This document shows positions 63,818 through 64,000 of a stretch of 64,000 nucleotides of DNA, one piece after another. Origin of the DNA: Candidatus Pantoea floridensis (GTDB lineage Bacteria > Pseudomonadota > Gammaproteobacteria > Enterobacterales > Enterobacteriaceae); contig NZ_OCMY01000001.1 of assembly GCF_900215435.1 (NCBI RefSeq), forward strand, positions 1,798,001 to 1,862,000, given 5' to 3'. The stretch's first letter is position 1, and every line of letters starts with the position of its first letter. The translations under genes and the position numbers were made by a program. A model generated the notes under the pieces. The model was not told the origin of the DNA. It was given only the letters and a program-made list of their open reading frames with translations, and made no database searches.

Positions 63818-64000
63818 AAACAACTCCTTTGTTCAATGTTGTAATCCCACATACCTATTCAGCGAGGAGATTAATACCTCACTTTTTATTTCGTGCAAAG
63901 CGGTTTTTCTCGGAACTAATTAGCTGGTATTGTAATAAGAATCCAATAAAATAGCGTATTATTTGGCTAAACCATTGTTTTTTAGATTCAATTTAAATCA
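63818..64000. other. Upstream region of the microcin operon
   Basis: AT-rich stretch that should hold the promoter. I see no convincing Fur box and no clear -35/-10 pair, unlike many siderophore-type microcin promoters. No gene is visible to the window end. Confidence 0.5.

Noticed and set aside
1..64000. CRISPR arrays, rRNA genes, insertion sequences or integrase genes
   Set aside because: I found no spaced direct repeats, no rRNA sequence and no intact transposase or integrase in either strand.
63838..64000. Fur box in the microcin promoter region
   Set aside because: The AT-rich stretch has no good match to the GATAATGATAATCATTATC pattern.

Overview
The window looks like the chromosome of an Enterobacterales bacterium, most likely Erwiniaceae (Pantoea or a close relative). 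The reasons are close Escherichia coli-type versions of xylR, selC, torSTR-torCAD, dnaTC, tag, yiaD, ghrB and avtA, a Pseudomonas-style 2-ketogluconate (kgu) operon, REP-like palindromes, and a type VI secretion (T6SS) locus. The genus is an inference; the sequence alone does not fix it.

Layout. (1) 1-1275: the 3' part of xylR and the selenocysteine tRNA gene selC, a classic integration site. (2) 1276-~27569: an old genomic island next to selC. It holds a decayed T6SS locus read on the minus strand. The core genes are wrecks: tssB is fused to the end of hcp, clpV/tssH is reduced to 89 codons, tssA is broken several times, tssF is frameshifted and truncated, and a second ImpA-type gene is a remnant. 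Open frames remain for TssM, its upstream partner, VgrG, three effectors and a bank of putative immunity proteins. Between tssA and tssF, effector/immunity cassettes sit in tandem, separated by scars made of tssF 5' and tssA 3' ends. Cargo near selC comprises a NERD-helicase, a membrane-anchored T5orf172 protein and a YdcA-like secreted protein. (3) 27570-36587: the TMAO respiration locus torS, torT, torR, torCAD with four tor boxes. (4) 36690-45663: AraC and Rrf2 regulators, a DUF1360-like membrane protein, an esterase, an EpsG-like protein, an acyltransferase, and an IdnR-type regulator beside a sugar transporter. (5) 45726-51178: ROK regulator, dnaC, dnaT, two envelope proteins, tag and yiaD. 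(6) 51335-59074: two LacI regulators, kguE-kguK-kguT, ghrB and avtA. (7) 59139-63817: a complete minus-strand class II microcin operon: a Gly/Asn-rich double-glycine precursor with four cysteines, a small two-helix protein, a CPBP membrane protein, and CvaA/CvaB-type exporters.

How the genes work together. The T6SS island cannot assemble a sheath from its own genes, so its VgrG, PAAR effectors and immunity proteins could act only with a T6SS elsewhere or as defence against siblings. The tor genes form a closed sensing-respiration circuit. The kgu genes import, phosphorylate and reduce 2-ketogluconate under a PtxS-like repressor whose palindrome lies before kguE. The microcin operon has a precursor, candidate immunity and dedicated export in one transcription unit and is the best candidate for an undescribed system here.
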